In this document: one piece after another, positions 1 to 4,441 of the stretch | Position numbering within the stretch: the stretch's first letter is position 1 | Layout: each line of letters opens with the position of its first letter | Assembly: GCA_028290385.1 (NCBI GenBank) | Contig: JAQGJZ010000270.1 | Span: forward strand, 1 to 6,605 | Source of the DNA: Enterovirga sp. | GTDB taxonomy: Bacteria; Pseudomonadota; Alphaproteobacteria; Rhizobiales; Beijerinckiaceae | Direction of reading: 5' to 3' | Length of the DNA stretch: 6,605 nucleotides | Notes under the pieces: model-generated | The model's input: only the letters and a program-made list of their open reading frames with translations | Databases searched by the model: none | What the model was told of the DNA's origin: nothing | Translations under genes and position numbers: made by a program

Positions 1-846
1 TACGTGCCCATCGGTTATCACGGGCGCGCATCCTCGATCGTGCCCTCGGGCACGCCGGTGCGGCGGCCGAACGGCCAGCGCAAGCCCGGCTCCGCCACCG
101 TCCCGAGCTTCGGCCCGTCGCGCAACCTCGATTACGAGCTGGAGATGGGCATCTGGGTCGGGACCGGGAACGCGCTCGGCGAGCCGGTTCCGATCGGCGC
201 GGCGGCGGACCGCATCGCCGGGTTCTGCCTGCTCAACGACTGGTCGGCGCGCGATATCCAAGGCTGGGAATACCAGCCGCTCGGCCCGTTCCTGGCCAAG
301 AACTTCGCCACCACGGTCTCGCCCTGGATCGTCACGCCGGAAGCGCTGGCGCCCTTCCGGGTGTCGCAAGCCGACAGGCCGGAGGGCGACCCCGCGCCGA
401 TGCCCTATCTCCTCGATGCGGCCGACCAGAGCGGCGGCGCGCTCGACATCGAGCTGGAGGTGCTGCTGGAAACGCCCGCCATGAAGGCGAAGGGGCTCCC
501 CCCGCATCGCCTCGCCCGATCCAATGCGCGGCACATGTATTGGACGGCGGCGCAGCTCCTCACGCATCACGCCAGCGGCGGCTGCAACCTGCAGCCGGGC
601 GACCTCCTCGGGACGGGCACCATCTCCGCCCCGGAGGACAGCGGCTTCGGCAGCCTGCTCGAAACCACGAACGGCGGCCGCAAGCCTGTCGAGCTCCCGT
701 CCGGCGAGACGCGCCGCTTCCTGGAGGATGGCGACACCGTGATCCTGAAGGCGCGCGGGGTCCGGGCGGGCCGTCCCTCGATCGGCTTCGGCGAGTGCCG
801 CGGGACCATCATGCCGGCCCCGGCCGGGGGCGACGGGCCGGCCTGA
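1..846 (+). CDS. fahA: Fumarylacetoacetase, C-terminal part (5' end outside window)
   Basis: Hydrolyses 4-fumarylacetoacetate to fumarate and acetoacetate, the last step of tyrosine/homogentisate catabolism in the cytosol. The frame is open from base 1, giving 281 residues before TGA; the family is about 420 residues, so roughly the first 150 are missing. Visible FAH signatures, numbered from base 1: GYHGR (Y6), YELEMG (E46 and E48), NDWSARDIQGWEY (D80, R84, Q87), the PLGPFLAKNFATTVSPW block (K100), GTIS (T207) and LLE (E221). By recalled alignment with mammalian FAH these match Tyr159, Glu199/Glu201, Asp233, Arg237, Gln240, Lys253, Thr350 and Glu364, meaning the metal ligands and substrate contacts in this part are intact. 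The catalytic His133 and ligand Asp126 would lie upstream of the window. The GTG at 4 is internal, not a start. An upstream homogentisate dioxygenase gene is expected but not visible. Confidence 0.95.
   Translation, partial: YVPIGYHGRASSIVPSGTPVRRPNGQRKPGSATVPSFGPSRNLDYELEMGIWVGTGNALGEPVPIGAAADRIAGFCLLNDWSARDIQGWEYQPLGPFLAKNFATTVSPWIVTPEALAPFRVSQADRPEGDPAPMPYLLDAADQSGGALDIELEVLLETPAMKAKGLPPHRLARSNARHMYWTAAQLLTHHASGGCNLQPGDLLGTGTISAPEDSGFGSLLETTNGGRKPVELPSGETRRFLEDGDTVILKARGVRAGRPSIGFGECRGTIMPAPAGGDGPA
813..842 (+). other. Inverted repeat in the last codons of fahA
   Basis: GCCGGCCC (813-820) is perfectly complementary to GGGCCGGC (835-842) across a 14-base loop, ending two bases before the fahA stop codon. 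It could be a 3'-end stabilising or terminating hairpin. There is no T-run after it, and it encodes an ordinary Pro/Ala/Gly tail, so it may simply reflect GC-rich codon use. Confidence 0.35.
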
Positions 847-858
847 GGCGCAGCGTGT

Positions 859-896
859 CTCCCGGGTCGACCGGAAGCTCCGGGCGCAACCGGGAG
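859..896 (+). terminator. Nested hairpin downstream of fahA
   Basis: The outer arms CTCCCGG (859-865) and CCGGGAG (890-896) pair perfectly. Inside them CCGGA (871-875) and TCCGG (879-883) form a second stem around AGC. The element begins 13 bases after the fahA stop, a natural place for transcript-end structure. Only TGTT follows, so as an intrinsic terminator it is weak and may instead protect a 3' end. Confidence 0.4.
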
Positions 897-1061
897 TGTT
901 GCCGATCCGCCGCGGTGCGCAACTCCGTGTTTGCTCCTCACAGACGAGCCTGCTCGGCCCCTCGACGAACACGCCGCCCGCAACCATGTGACGCCATGCC
1001 TTGTCGCGAGATTGCGTCTGCCGGGAGCACCCGGAGCGCGATCCGTTGGACTAGGTTGTAC

Positions 1062-1080
1062 GCCGCCCGTTCCGGGCGGC
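1062..1080 (+). terminator. Terminator-like hairpin in the terC leader
   Basis: GCCGCCCG (1062-1069) and CGGGCGGC (1073-1080) form a perfect 8-bp stem with a TTC loop, followed at once by TTTCC. It ends 46 bases before the terC start codon. It could terminate read-through from fahA or act as an attenuator in a terC leader transcript. A smaller hairpin, CCGCG (1084-1088) with CGCGG (1094-1098), follows it. The short T-run makes termination strength uncertain. Confidence 0.5.
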
Positions 1081-1116
1081 TTTCCGCGATAGGCGCGGGG
1101 CGCCAAGATTTGCTTC

Positions 1117-1124
1117 AGGAGGGG
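1117..1124 (+). promoter_or_regulatory. Ribosome binding site of terC
   Basis: AGGAGGGG is a near-perfect Shine-Dalgarno sequence just before GTG at 1127. It fixes that GTG as the start. AGGAGG ends only 4 bases before the start codon, tighter than usual, though sliding the pairing a base or two is possible. Confidence 0.75.
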
Positions 1125-1126
1125 CT

Positions 1127-1783
1127 GTGAGTGAGCTGCTGACATCGGAGGCGCTAACCGCGCTCCTACAGGTCATCATGATTGACCTGGTTCTTGCCGG
1201 CGACAATGCGATCGTCATCGGGCTTGCCGCAGCCGGGCTGCCCGTCGAGCAGCGCAAGAAGGCGATCCTGATCGGCATCATCGCGGCGACCGTGCTGCGG
1301 ATCGGGTTTGCGGCCGTCACCACCCAGCTCCTGCAGATCGTCGGGCTCCTGTTCGCCGGTGGCGTGCTCCTGCTCTGGGTGTGCTGGAAGATGTGGCGCG
1401 AGCTGCACACCGGCCATCATGAGGAGCATGAGGCAGCCGACGCGCTGGACGACGCGACCGGTCGGCCGACCGAGGTAACCGCACCGAAGAAGAGCTTCGC
1501 CCAGGCGGCCTGGCAGATCGTCATTGCGGACGTGTCGATGTCGCTCGACAACGTGCTCGCGGTCGCGGGTGCGGCGCGCGAGCACCCGATGATCCTGGTC
1601 TTCGGCCTGGCGCTCTCCATCGCCCTCATGGGCCTTGCCGCGACCTTCATCGCTCGGCTGCTCTCCAAGCACCGCTGGATCGCGTATGTCGGCCTTGTCA
1701 TCATCCTCTATGTGGCGGGCGAGATGATCTATCGCGGCTTCGTGGAGATTTGGCCCCACCTGCAGAGAGCCACGGGAGCGTAA
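1127..1783 (+). CDS. TerC family integral membrane protein, YjbE-like
   Basis: A 218-residue inner-membrane protein of the TerC superfamily, YjbE branch. Members are linked to metal-ion (notably manganese) efflux or metal handling and to tellurite resistance; the substrate here is not shown by the sequence. Two related halves each carry the acidic signature: D20-LVLAGDN (D26, N27) in the first and D135-VSMSLDN (D141, N142) in the second, as expected for an internally duplicated transporter. Hydrophobic segments lie near residues 10-34, 46-64, 69-90, 127-148, 155-178 and 183-206. The halves are joined by a polar linker (about 91-125) rich in His, Glu and Asp. The start is GTG at 1127, set by the strong AGGAGG site. 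It appears monocistronic: a hairpin-rich 280-bp leader precedes it and a convergent gene follows. The family call is secure; the transported ion is inference. Confidence 0.92.
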   Translation: MSELLTSEALTALLQVIMIDLVLAGDNAIVIGLAAAGLPVEQRKKAILIGIIAATVLRIGFAAVTTQLLQIVGLLFAGGVLLLWVCWKMWRELHTGHHEEHEAADALDDATGRPTEVTAPKKSFAQAAWQIVIADVSMSLDNVLAVAGAAREHPMILVFGLALSIALMGLAATFIARLLSKHRWIAYVGLVIILYVAGEMIYRGFVEIWPHLQRATGA

Positions 1784-1791
1784 CGCTCCCG
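1773..1791. terminator. Shared hairpin between convergent terC and adh genes
   Basis: CGGGAGCG (1773-1780) and CGCTCCCG (1784-1791) form a perfect 8-bp stem whose 3-base loop is exactly the terC stop codon TAA. It lies between two convergent genes whose stop codons are 11 bp apart, so it could serve both transcripts. Neither strand has a T-run after the stem, so it may work as a Rho-independent terminator poorly, or only as an RNA 3'-end barrier. Confidence 0.5.
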
Positions 1792-1794
1792 AGC

Positions 1795-2979
1795 TCAGGA
1801 GGCCCGTCGCGGTATTCCGTCGAGGGCCTCCGCGTAGATCGCAAAGGCATCCGCGCGGGTCAGCTCGCGCGGGTTGTTCACCAACAGGCGGGTCTGCTTC
1901 ATCGCGTCGGTGGCGAGGCGAGGCAGGTCCGCCTCGCTCACGCCGACGTCGGACAGCGATCGCGGCACGCCGCAATCACGACAGATCGCCTCCAGGCAGG
2001 CGACAAACCGGGCAGCTGCCTCCGCGCTCTTCAGGCCGCCCGCGGCCGGGTCCAGAATGGGGGCGAGCTCGGCATAGGCCACCTCCGCCTCCGGCGCGCC
2101 GAGGTTGAAGCGCATCACGCCGGTCAGCACGAGCGCGTTCGACAGCCCGTGCGGCACATGGAACAGCGCCCCGATCGGATAGGCCAGCGCGTGCACGGCC
2201 GCGACCGGCGCGTTCGCAAACGCCATCCCGGCGAGCATCGAGCCGAGCAGCATCGCCGAGCGGGCTTCCAGGTCGCCGCCGTTCTGGCACGCGGTGCGGA
2301 TGTTCCCCGAGAGCAGCGCCAGCGCCTGGCGGGCGAGCTGGTCCGAGATCGGGTTCTTCTTGTGCCGGCTCGTAAAGGCCTCGATCGCGTGGACCATGGC
2401 GTCGATGCCGGTCGCGGCGGTGACGTGAGGCGGGAGCCCCAGAGTCAGCTCCGGATCGAGGATCGCCCAGTCGGGCAGGAGCCGCGGGGCGACCACGCCC
2501 TTTTTCTCGGTGCTGGGCGTCGTCACGATGGCGATCGGCGTCACCTCCGACCCCGTTCCGGCCGTCGTCGGCACGAGCACCAGTGGCAGCCGCGTCCCCT
2601 TCGCCAGCCCAACCCCGTAGAGGGCCTCGAGCGGCTCGTCGTTCACGGCCAGATAGGCGACCAGCTTCGCCGTATCGAGCGCGCTCCCGCCGCCGATGGC
2701 GAGGACGAGCTCCGCACCTTCCCCGCGCGCTTGGGCGGCGGCGCGCTCCACCACGGCCGCGGGCGGATCGGCCACCACCTCCTCGAACACCGTGAGGGTC
2801 AGGCCCGCGCCGGCGAGCGCGCGCTCGGCATCCCGCGTCAGCCCCGCCCCGCGCACGCCACCGTCGGTGACCAGCATCACCCGCTTCGCCCCGAACCCGG
2901 CCACGATCTCGGCGATCCGCCCCGCCGCACCGGTCTCGAACAGGATGTTGGGCGAGGTCTGGAAGGTGAAGGGCTGCAT
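1795..2979 (-). CDS. Iron-containing (group III) alcohol dehydrogenase
   Basis: A 394-residue NAD(P)-dependent, metal-dependent alcohol dehydrogenase of the Fe-ADH family, cytosolic, of typical length (about 380-390). Numbered from the chosen Met: GGGS nucleotide-binding motif at 96-99, PTTAGTGSE at 137-145, and the four metal ligands Asp193 and His197 (GIDAMVHAIEAF), His263 (VHALAYPIG) and His277 (HVPHGLSNAL) are all present. The C-terminal NPRELTRADAFAIYAEAL signature is also typical. The extra family histidine four residues after His263 is Tyr here, a variation I recall in other members. The frame stays open to ATG at 3066, but those 29 extra residues (Gly/Arg/Pro-rich) do not resemble the family. 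ATG at 2979 begins with the expected TFQTSPNILFETGAA strand and has a weak GGGA-like site upstream. The substrate cannot be assigned: lactaldehyde, butanol, 1,3-propanediol and 4-hydroxybutyrate enzymes share these motifs. Confidence 0.93.
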   Translation of the reverse strand: MQPFTFQTSPNILFETGAAGRIAEIVAGFGAKRVMLVTDGGVRGAGLTRDAERALAGAGLTLTVFEEVVADPPAAVVERAAAQARGEGAELVLAIGGGSALDTAKLVAYLAVNDEPLEALYGVGLAKGTRLPLVLVPTTAGTGSEVTPIAIVTTPSTEKKGVVAPRLLPDWAILDPELTLGLPPHVTAATGIDAMVHAIEAFTSRHKKNPISDQLARQALALLSGNIRTACQNGGDLEARSAMLLGSMLAGMAFANAPVAAVHALAYPIGALFHVPHGLSNALVLTGVMRFNLGAPEAEVAYAELAPILDPAAGGLKSAEAAARFVACLEAICRDCGVPRSLSDVGVSEADLPRLATDAMKQTRLLVNNPRELTRADAFAIYAEALDGIPRRAS

Positions 2980-3089
2980 GGGTTCGTCCCGAGGTCCGAT
3001 CCCGCCGTTGTATCGCGGCGGCATCCGCCCGCCCAAGCGCTCGGATTCCGCCCCGCCGAACATCAACCGCGGGGCTGTGGCGATTAAGC

Positions 3090-3103
3090 TGGCAAAATTG
3101 CCA
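3090..3103. promoter_or_regulatory. Candidate operator palindrome upstream of adh
   Basis: TGGCAA-AA-TTGCCA is a perfect 6-bp inverted repeat in an AT-richer stretch between the divergent adh gene (start 2979) and the tRNA promoter (-35 at 3112). The size and symmetry suit a dimeric regulator. No regulator gene is adjacent and no family is recognised. Confidence 0.35.
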
Positions 3104-3111
3104 ATACGGGC

Positions 3112-3140
3112 TTGTCGCCCGCCGAGTCGGTCAGTATACG
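3112..3140 (+). promoter_or_regulatory. Sigma-70-type promoter of tRNA-Glu
   Basis: The -35 is TTGTCG (3112-3117, within CTTGTCG) and the -10 is TATACG (3135-3140), separated by 17 bp. Transcription would begin near 3147, about a dozen bases before the mature tRNA 5' end. Spacing and position are what a tRNA promoter should show. Confidence 0.65.
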
Positions 3141-3158
3141 AGCCCGACCGGCCGGACA

Positions 3159-3234
3159 GCTCCCATCGTCTAGCGGTCTAGGACGTCGCCCTCTCACGGC
3201 GAAAACAGGGGTTCGAGTCCCCTTGGGAGCGCCA
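3159..3234 (+). tRNA. tRNA-Glu (anticodon CTC)
   Basis: A complete cloverleaf can be drawn. The acceptor stem GCTCCCA (3159-3165) pairs with TGGGAGC (3224-3230), and the D stem GTC pairs with GAC (3168-3170, 3182-3184). The anticodon stem TCGCC/GGCGA (3186-3190, 3198-3202) holds the loop CTCTCAC with anticodon CTC at 3193-3195. The T stem AGGGG/CCCCT (3207-3211, 3219-3223) encloses TTCGAGT. The discriminator is G3231 and CCA is encoded at 3232-3234. The anticodon reads GAG, and overall the sequence is close to bacterial tRNA-Glu. A frame running through it gives the familiar artefact peptide of translated tRNA and is not a gene. Confidence 0.97.
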
Positions 3235-3237
3235 GCC

Positions 3238-3268
3238 GCTGAAACTCAAGCGTTACAAGGGTTTCAGC
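3238..3268 (+). terminator. Stem-loop just after tRNA-Glu
   Basis: GCTGAAACTC (3238-3247) pairs with GGGTTTCAGC (3259-3268) as a 10-bp stem with one G-U pair and an 11-base loop, starting three bases after the encoded CCA. It is well placed to end or help process the tRNA precursor. There is no T-run behind it, so it is not a classical intrinsic terminator. Confidence 0.5.
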
Positions 3269-3344
3269 CCCGCCGAAGCGATTTCCCGAGCTCTCCATCC
3301 CACATAGGCGTCTCACAAAGCGGGCCGCGCGTCGGCCTGGATCG

Positions 3345-3372
3345 TTGTGACGCTTTAGAGGTTGCAGATACG
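3345..3372 (+). promoter_or_regulatory. Possible promoter of the CVNH gene
   Basis: TTGTGA (3345-3350) and GATACG (3367-3372) are spaced by 16 bp and would give a leader of about 45 bases before ATG 3425. The -10 matches the consensus at only three positions, so this is a weak call supported mainly by position. Confidence 0.3.
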
Positions 3373-3424
3373 GTCGAGCTCAGCGGGCAACACGCCTTGT
3401 CGAGCGCCGTATTGGGAGCCTTTG

Positions 3425-3712
3425 ATGAACAAGATTTCAGCCGTCGCCCTCTGCCTCGCGATGGTCGGCCTCAGCTCGCCGAGCTTCGCGCAGTATGGTG
3501 GTCCGGGATACGGCGGCCGGGGTGATGGGGGCTACGGCGGAGCTCGCGCGCGCGGCAGCTTCTATGGCTCTTGCCGCAGGATCGAACAGGACGGGCCGAT
3601 GCTCCGTGCCATGTGCAAAGACCGGCGAGGCGACTTCACGCCTTCCCAGATCAGTCTCCGCCGGTGCGGCGGAAGGCCGATCTCCAATCAGAACGGCCGC
3701 TTGGCCTGCTGA
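3425..3712 (+). CDS. Small secreted protein with a single CVNH repeat
   Basis: A 95-residue exported protein. Residues 1-22 are a Sec signal peptide (MNK, a hydrophobic core, then SFA before Gln23). Residues 23-44 are a Gly/Tyr-rich linker (YGGPGYGG-type repeats). Residues 45-95 match one CyanoVirin-N homology repeat: GSFYGSC, then L-x-A-x-C, a KDRRGDF strand, SLRRCGG, and NQNGRLAC at the C terminus. The mature protein has four cysteines (50, 64, 81, 95); the 50-64 spacing of 14 equals the disulfide spacing in cyanovirin-N. Classical CVNH lectins have two such repeats, and here only one is present. ATG 3425 is chosen because GGGAG (3414-3418) precedes it by 6 bases and it begins the signal peptide; the frame is open further upstream without support. 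Glycan binding is known for some family members; for this protein it is inference. It seems to be a single-gene unit. Confidence 0.82.
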   Translation: MNKISAVALCLAMVGLSSPSFAQYGGPGYGGRGDGGYGGARARGSFYGSCRRIEQDGPMLRAMCKDRRGDFTPSQISLRRCGGRPISNQNGRLAC

Positions 3713-3737
3713 CGCAGAAGTCTGGAACCGCGCTCCA

Positions 3738-3759
3738 CGCGCCGCGTAGCATCGGCGCG
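3738..3759 (+). terminator. Hairpin after the CVNH gene
   Basis: CGCGCCG (3738-3744) and CGGCGCG (3753-3759) form a perfect 7-bp stem with an 8-base loop, starting 26 bases after the CVNH stop codon. It is a plausible transcript-end structure, but no T-run follows. Confidence 0.35.
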
Positions 3760-3785
3760 GGCGCACTCGGCTCTACGAGAGCGGA

Positions 3786-3801
3786 GGGCCTCAGGAGGCC
3801 C
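3786..3801. other. Short inverted repeat
   Basis: GGGCCT (3786-3791) pairs perfectly with AGGCCC (3796-3801) around a CAGG loop. It lies between the CVNH hairpin and the UUCG hairpin. The function is unknown, and short GC-rich stems of this kind arise easily by chance. Confidence 0.3.
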
Positions 3802-3837
3802 GCGCGAGGTCGAGCGGGCACGAGCCGTGAACGAGAA

Positions 3838-3861
3838 GGCCCCGAGCCGAAGCCCGGGGCC
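3838..3861 (-). terminator. UUCG-capped hairpin on the minus strand
   Basis: Read on the minus strand, GGCCCCGGGC and GCTCGGGGCC form a 10-bp stem with one G-U pair, closed by a C(TTCG)G tetraloop, then TTCTCGTTC. UUCG-capped GC stems with a pyrimidine-rich tail are a common bacterial terminator form. On the plus strand the same bases give a mismatch and a CGAA loop, so the element is directional. No gene on the minus strand upstream of it (3862-4441) is recognised. Confidence 0.5.
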
Positions 3862-3962
3862 GAAGGTGGTGTCCCGTGCAGACAGGACGCGAGATGATGA
3901 CGCGATTCAACCGAAGCGGGAGGTCTCCTGCCCTCCAACCTTCATAGCCCCGCCGCTTCCAG

Positions 3963-3988
3963 CGGGCGCGTCGAGCTTCGATCGCCCG
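3963..3988. other. Nested inverted repeat
   Basis: The outer arms CGGGCG (3963-3968) and CGCCCG (3983-3988) enclose inner arms TCGA (3971-3974) and TCGA (3978-3981) around GCT. It could form a two-stage hairpin on either strand. It lies upstream, in minus-strand sense, of the UUCG hairpin. Its role is unknown. Confidence 0.3.
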
Positions 3989-4343
3989 AGCGAGCAACGC
4001 TTAGAAACGTCCGTGGCGAACAGCCGCTGCACGTTGCGTGGTTAGGACGGCCCTTCCAGATCGGGCCGGGCCGCGCGGGGCGTCTCTGTTCCTGCCGCCA
4101 GCTGAGTGGAAGCGGCTGCCCGCGAGCAGCTCCGGGCATCGGTGCCCCCTCCCCGATCAGTCGCCACCGGAGACAGATCGGCCGCGCGCTCGCTTTCCCT
4201 GATCGCCTCGCCTTTACGCACGCCGAAGGCCCGCGAGGAGGTCCGGCAACGCCTAGCGAGCCCTGGCGGGCCGGAGGACTGTCCGCCATAAAGAACGACA
4301 CACCAGCAGCGGCATAACGCTCGGCACCCTGTCGCGCTCCGAT

Positions 4344-4370
4344 TTGAGCTGACGGCGTTCTTTTTATAGT
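4344..4370 (+). promoter_or_regulatory. metB: Possible metB promoter
   Basis: TTGAGC (4344-4349) and TATAGT (4365-4370) sit in the only clearly AT-rich patch of this stretch. The spacer is 15 bp, shorter than ideal. Transcription near 4377 would give a leader of about 65 bases containing a GC hairpin (CCGCC 4392-4396 with GGCGG 4403-4407). Confidence 0.4.
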
Positions 4371-4441
4371 ACACCTTGTCGACTTGGAGGCCCGCCGGGG
4401 CTGGCGGCGCCGAGCTCCGACCACGACGATCAAGGTGGATT

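Larger units (their letters stand above)
3713..4441. other. Gene-free structured region (729 bp)
   Basis: No open frame here has a credible start site, a recognisable domain or a family resemblance on either strand; the frames that cross it are Arg/Pro/Ala-rich shadows. It does hold several perfect inverted repeats: 3738-3759, 3786-3801, 3838-3861, 3963-3988 and 4048-4068. An AT-rich island at about 4357-4370 precedes metB. The left part could be a CVNH 3' region, the right part a metB leader, and the middle an unannotated RNA or a decayed gene. Confidence 0.6.

Noticed and set aside
847..1126. yybP-ykoY manganese riboswitch upstream of terC
   Set aside because: I looked for the conserved GGGGAGUA and CAAGACC-type segments. 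Only loose look-alikes (GGGAGTG near 892, CCAAGATTTG near 1102) occur, without the expected arrangement.
2980..3066. Longer dehydrogenase start at 3066 adding 29 residues
   Set aside because: The extra residues do not resemble the family's N terminus, and no ribosome site precedes that ATG.
1750..3087. Long plus-strand frame (445 codons) opposite the alcohol dehydrogenase
   Set aside because: It is antisense to a gene with all family motifs, is Arg/His/Gly-rich with no domain, and has no ribosome site. It is a GC-bias shadow.
3207..3234. tRNA-Glu 3' end as an attachment site of an integrated element
   Set aside because: No second copy of the tRNA end and no integrase or phage gene appears in the window.
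3112..3525. Frame of 137 codons running through the tRNA
   Set aside because: Its middle is the well-known artefact of translating a tRNA gene, and the region is clearly tRNA-Glu.
3942..4433. Minus-strand frame of 163 codons in the gene-free region
   Set aside because: Composition is mixed and Arg/Pro-rich without domain, signal peptide or ribosome site; it also overlaps the metB leader.
4371..4441. SAM-type riboswitch in the metB leader
   Set aside because: No SAM-II or other SAM-aptamer core is recognisable in this short leader; only a simple GC hairpin is seen.
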